Assembly: GCF_040436345.1 (NCBI RefSeq)
Contig: NC_133233.1
Coordinates: 12,686,735 to 12,750,734, forward strand
Length of the DNA: 64,000 bases
Origin: Pagrus major
Taxonomy: Eukaryota > Chordata > Actinopteri > Spariformes > Sparidae
Reading direction: 5' to 3'
Under the pieces are notes generated by a model. That model was not told where the DNA came from, made no database searches, and worked only from the letters and a program-made list of their open reading frames with translations. The stretch's first letter is position 1. Each line of letters opens with the position of its first letter. Below are positions 60,025 through 64,000 of the stretch, piece by piece. Made by a program: the position numbers and the translations under genes.

Positions 60025-60548
60025 GGTACTTGTACTTTACTTGAATATTTCCATTTTAAGAAACTTTGTACTTCTACTCCACCACAGTTTAGAGAGAAGT
60101 ATTGTTCTTTTTACTCCACTACATTTGTCTGACAGCTTTACTGACTTACTCAGATTACTTTTTGTCATACTGCTCAGTAAAAGCCATGTCTCTCCAAACT
60201 TGGTCATTTAAAAATTGAATAGTCCTTATGAACTGAAGGATTACAGTTCCATTATGGGTTGAGAAAATGATCCTAAAGTGAATAAACTACTTAAACAAAG
60301 CTTGGATTAGCTGGAAAATGCATGAAAGCAGGCGGTTTTTCCATTTCTTTTAATTTAAAGTGAACTTTTTAGAGATACATGGTAGAAAATGATGCACTGC
60401 TGTAGATACAACTACCTACTACTTTGTTAGCTATAGCTTGCAAAGTATTTAAAATGAGTGCAACCTTATGCACCAGTAATATGTATCCAAAAACATGATA
60501 TAATTGTAAAAATCTACTAAGGATCTGAATACTTCTTCCACCACCGAC
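60025..60548. repeat. Interspersed teleost repeat ending CTTCTTCCACCACCG
   Basis: ACTTGTACTTTACTTGAATA, TACTTCTACTCCACCACA, TTTTTACTCCACTACATTTG, and the end AGGATCTGAATACTTCTTCC are hallmarks of a common fish repeat of probable DNA-transposon origin. The family name is not assigned and the left boundary is approximate. Confidence 0.6.
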
Positions 60549-63500
60549 CCAAAACAAACTGTAAAGTTTTATGAATGAGTAATGTCTTTCTAGTTGAATC
60601 AATGTTTCCAAGTAAATGATATCCAGATTATAACTTCTGGGTGTACAGAGGGACACAGTGTCTTAACAACATCAACGTTACAATGTTAGGCAAGGTTTTT
60701 CAAGATGGCAGCAAGCCAAATAAAGTAAAATAAAGGAGCCAAACTGACAATTAATTCACAAAGCTTTAGAGAACCCAGATTTCTTCACAGCGTTGTGAAA
60801 GAAGTCTTTGTTTTGTGTCCTTTAGTAGAGGCAGTTTGGCATGTCATTGTTAGCTGAGATAAAACTAATGATTAAATTAAGTTAACTTGAATATATTTTT
60901 GGTATATTTACTGAATCAAAGACTTATCTTGACTTAAATATTCTCCAGTAATCAGTTATGACAACAATCTTTGACCTTTTGAACTTGCTTGGTTTTACAG
61001 TGCACCAGCATAGTCAGTAGTGAGCACAACAGGGATGTTATACGGCCCATTTGAAGACAAATCAGAGGATTGTTTCGGTTGATTATGTGTGGTAGGATAT
61101 TGTATGTAGGTGTGTGAATAAGAATGAGCCTCATCCCTCATTTGACACAAACTGAGAGAATATCTGTGGTATAAGTGGATCAGTCTGGTCCAGACAGTGC
61201 GCCTAAATTATTCCATGACTCAGATTTGGAATCTGCATTATCATTCCTGCAGCCAATGACGAACAAACTGAAGAAACCACACCGAGCGGCAACATCGGAC
61301 ATTTTAGCCGTACCACCTCCCACCTCTTTAACATCTCACCAATTCAAACTGGTTTCATGACAGCAATACTTCCATCAGAATGCTAAGCTAATGTTAAAAC
61401 CATTATGCCTGTCAAGTTGGCTCGGGTCGTGATGTGGAAACCAGGAGGATGCAACTGCTCTGTCACGAGGACTCATCATACCAAAACTGTTATCAGCTAC
61501 TAGACTCGTACCATAACGAAAACATTATGATATACAGTATGTGAGCATACACATGGATTTAGATAAGGGTTTTTTTTTTTTCACTGTGCAGAAGTTAATT
61601 TTATTTCTACTCTGTTGTCAAGATATCCATGTATATGTCCTTCCAGAGTGCGTACTGTTTATGTGTTTACCAGGTATATGTCAGCTGAAAAAGGTAAAGG
61701 AAGAAGTCTGGCTCTGTCACTGGTGGAGTATAGGATCACATTTTGTTTTGAGGCCAGTGGTAGGGAACTTTTTTCTGGTCCACCATTAATCTCTTTTCCT
61801 TCATCTCTGGATTCTTTAGTCTGCGTTTTTATCCATTTCCTTTTCTTTTGTCTCCTGTTTCCCCCCACACGCTCAGTTTGTCTCTCTTGTTATCTCAAAG
61901 CCCATCTCTCTGCCTTCCTCTTTTCTTGTCTATCCAGCAGCCACAGTTCAGTTAACCCCTGTGAGCTTTGTTTCTAATGTGGGTTTTATGTCCCTCTAAC
62001 AATTCACCGTCCCTCCTTGTCTCTCTGTCATATCCGGCCCCTCAGAAACCCAAACATCAGTTGATCCCCTGCATCTGGCGGTGAAGGTAATCTGGGCTTT
62101 TCCGAAGACACACACACCCTAGATAGAAATTCAACTTAGATTTCCTCCAACTTTGAGTCAGCTGCAATAACAATAGACTTTCTTTCCTGTAAGGATCTTG
62201 CATTTCGGCAAATGAAAAAAAGGAGTGTGAGAGAGTTAGAGTTGGAGAACAATGCTGGTGGATGTTTGTTGTGTTTGAGCGAAGGTTTCAAGGCCAAGTT
62301 GTGTTAATCAGCTTGCAGAGTTTTCACCAAAACACACACACGACGCACATACACCCTGGTGTCTTATGTAGACCAGTGACAGAGAAGAACTGTATGTCCG
62401 AAAGCATAGCACTGCATGTGTGTGTGGGGAAATGGTGACGTCTATGGTGTGTGTGCATCCTTAAAGCTTGTATTAAACTAATTAAAGCTCTGTTGGAGAC
62501 TTTATTGGACACAGCGTGGTGAAGAGAAGCGAGGAAGATAACCCCATTAAGCCATATGAATTGCTCTATAAGAGGGACACAGAGAGAGGGACTCCATATT
62601 AAACAGCATCTGTGATACAATGCTGGCTTTGTCAGGTGGGAGGAGGAGAGGGTAACGCTGGAATGTAAGGGGAGGGGATGTTAGTGAGAGACAGAGGGAT
62701 GGAGGAAGAGAGAGATAAAGATGAAGAGAGAAGAACAGCGAGGCGAAGACAGATAGACTTCTTCAGTCAGTTCTTTATGCTGCAACTTTACATTTCTTTA
62801 GGTTCCATTTTTAATTTTATGTTGCAACATTGCTGTGCTGACAGCCTGGTTAGGTTTGGGCACAAAAAGCAGTTGGTTAGGGGCGGCTCACCTGGTTCCG
62901 TCACAACAAACACAGCTGGAAATTGTCCAGGCAATCTCGCCATAAATACCCAGTGGCCTCACGCTTACGAATATTGAAACACAACCTCAAACTATCTGGC
63001 TTGGCAGCCGACACCAGTAACGCCACCTTCATCCAGCCCACCTCACGACATGAAAGTCAGCTCATACACATGTAATAAGACACGTACGGTAGAAATGTTG
63101 ATATGGTGCATATTTGAGCGTATCCATGGTTTGCAGAAATGTAAAATGCCGACATTTTATCCTGGCGACTGTGCTGTTGACGAACAAGTGACTCGATTTG
63201 GTCCAGATTGAAGAGCATTGTGTTATTCTTAACAGTGTGGGTAGTCAGATTACTGATTAATGAAGGACCTGACATGTCCAAACAAGTGCATTTACTCTTA
63301 ATTAATCTTAATTAATTAATCCTCTACAAGCACGTATTTTGTACTGCATCACAAACAAAACATGGTAAACACTTCCCAAAACAGCATTTTGGAAATCATT
63401 TTGTTAGGCGATGCATATAGATGGAAAAAATATGCAACTGGAACCGGAAATATAAAAACATATTCAGCAATTCCAGCCTATGACTGTCCAAAGAAATGGA

Positions 63501-64000
63501 CCAGACCAATATACCTGCACACACCCCAGCACCTGGAACTCATGTGGTGCTCTGTTGTATTTGCAAAAGTGTCTTTTGTGCATGAAACTGGCCAAATTTT
63601 ACTACTGCCAGCTCAATAGTCACCTTGACTACAGCTAGATGCACCAGCTTCCCCACCCTTATCTACATTAGTTGGTTAATACCACAGTTCATATCATTTT
63701 GAGGAGCTGCATGCCTTGAAACATTCTCAAGCCTAAGGCCAGTGTAAGATATTTTAATAAAGCAGCCACATGCACTCAAGAAGCAGATGGCCAATATTTA
63801 ATATATGCATTAAAAGTAAAAAAGGACAATCCTGATAATGTTATCTTAAATTTTAAATATCTTAAAGAATATCTCAAGCATTGCAAATGAGAGGATTCTG
63901 AATTTTAATTTGAAAAACTGACATATTGAAGATTTAATCCAGGTTTTGTTGCATCAAAATGGACATATGCAAGTGACGTAACCATCCCAACTAGCACCAA
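60549..64000. other. No supported gene to window end
   Basis: A+T-rich DNA with scattered short frames. A stretch at 62045-62086 is bounded by CAG and GTAATC like a small exon, but it does not continue the frame of the 59.6-kb candidate exon. If a gene starts at 59.5 kb, this would be its first intron. Confidence 0.45.

Noticed and set aside
62045-62086. Possible small exon bounded by CAG and GTAATC
   Set aside because: In phase 0 after the 59.6-kb candidate exon it meets a stop codon; no peptide match.

Overview
The window is vertebrate nuclear DNA, almost certainly from a ray-finned (teleost, probably percomorph) fish. The evidence is split genes with GT-AG introns, many long di- and trinucleotide microsatellites, interspersed repeats of kinds I recognise from percomorph genomes, and protein sequences closest to fish versions of known vertebrate genes. 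No prokaryotic genes, CRISPR arrays, rRNA or tRNA genes were found. Most of the open reading frames in the window are chance frames in repeats or introns.

Layout. (1) 1-14.8 kb is gene-free 3' flank of tfap2a, with complex A+T-rich stretches that look like candidate regulatory DNA, broken up by microsatellites. (2) 14.8-28.0 kb, minus strand, is tfap2a (transcription factor AP-2 alpha): six shared coding exons plus three alternative first coding exons (types 1b, 1a and 1c). (3) 28.0-31.6 kb is the gene-free 5' flank of tfap2a. (4) 31.6-33.4 kb, plus strand, is tmem14c (mitochondrial porphyrin-pathway membrane protein). (5) 33.6-46.1 kb, minus strand, is mak (male germ cell-associated kinase, a ciliary CMGC kinase) in 15 coding exons, tail-to-tail with tmem14c. 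(6) 47.0-53.1 kb, plus strand, is a PI-PLC X-domain gene best matched to plcxd2, divergent from mak. (7) 53.1-64 kb has no confident coding exon. It holds several transposon-derived repeats, including a 0.6 kb foldback element, and a possible promoter and first exon at about 59.4-59.6 kb.

The genes do not form one pathway. The tfap2a-tmem14c-mak block matches the TFAP2A/TMEM14C/MAK neighbourhood I recall on human 6p24. PLCXD2 lies on a different human chromosome (3q13, beside PHLDB2), so the mak-plcxd2 junction is a candidate rearrangement. I see no sign of an entirely new biological system. The observations most worth following are the conserved triple first-exon layout of tfap2a, a contracted segment in its exon 2, its candidate intron enhancer, a very long polypyrimidine tract before its exon 4, an RFX X-box-like site near the likely mak promoter, a one-codon insertion at a mak splice junction, and the TTAA-flanked foldback element.

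Exon coordinates were derived by hand from splice consensus, reading phase and similarity to remembered family sequences. The coding exons of each gene join in phase. UTR ends, promoters and repeat names are less certain.
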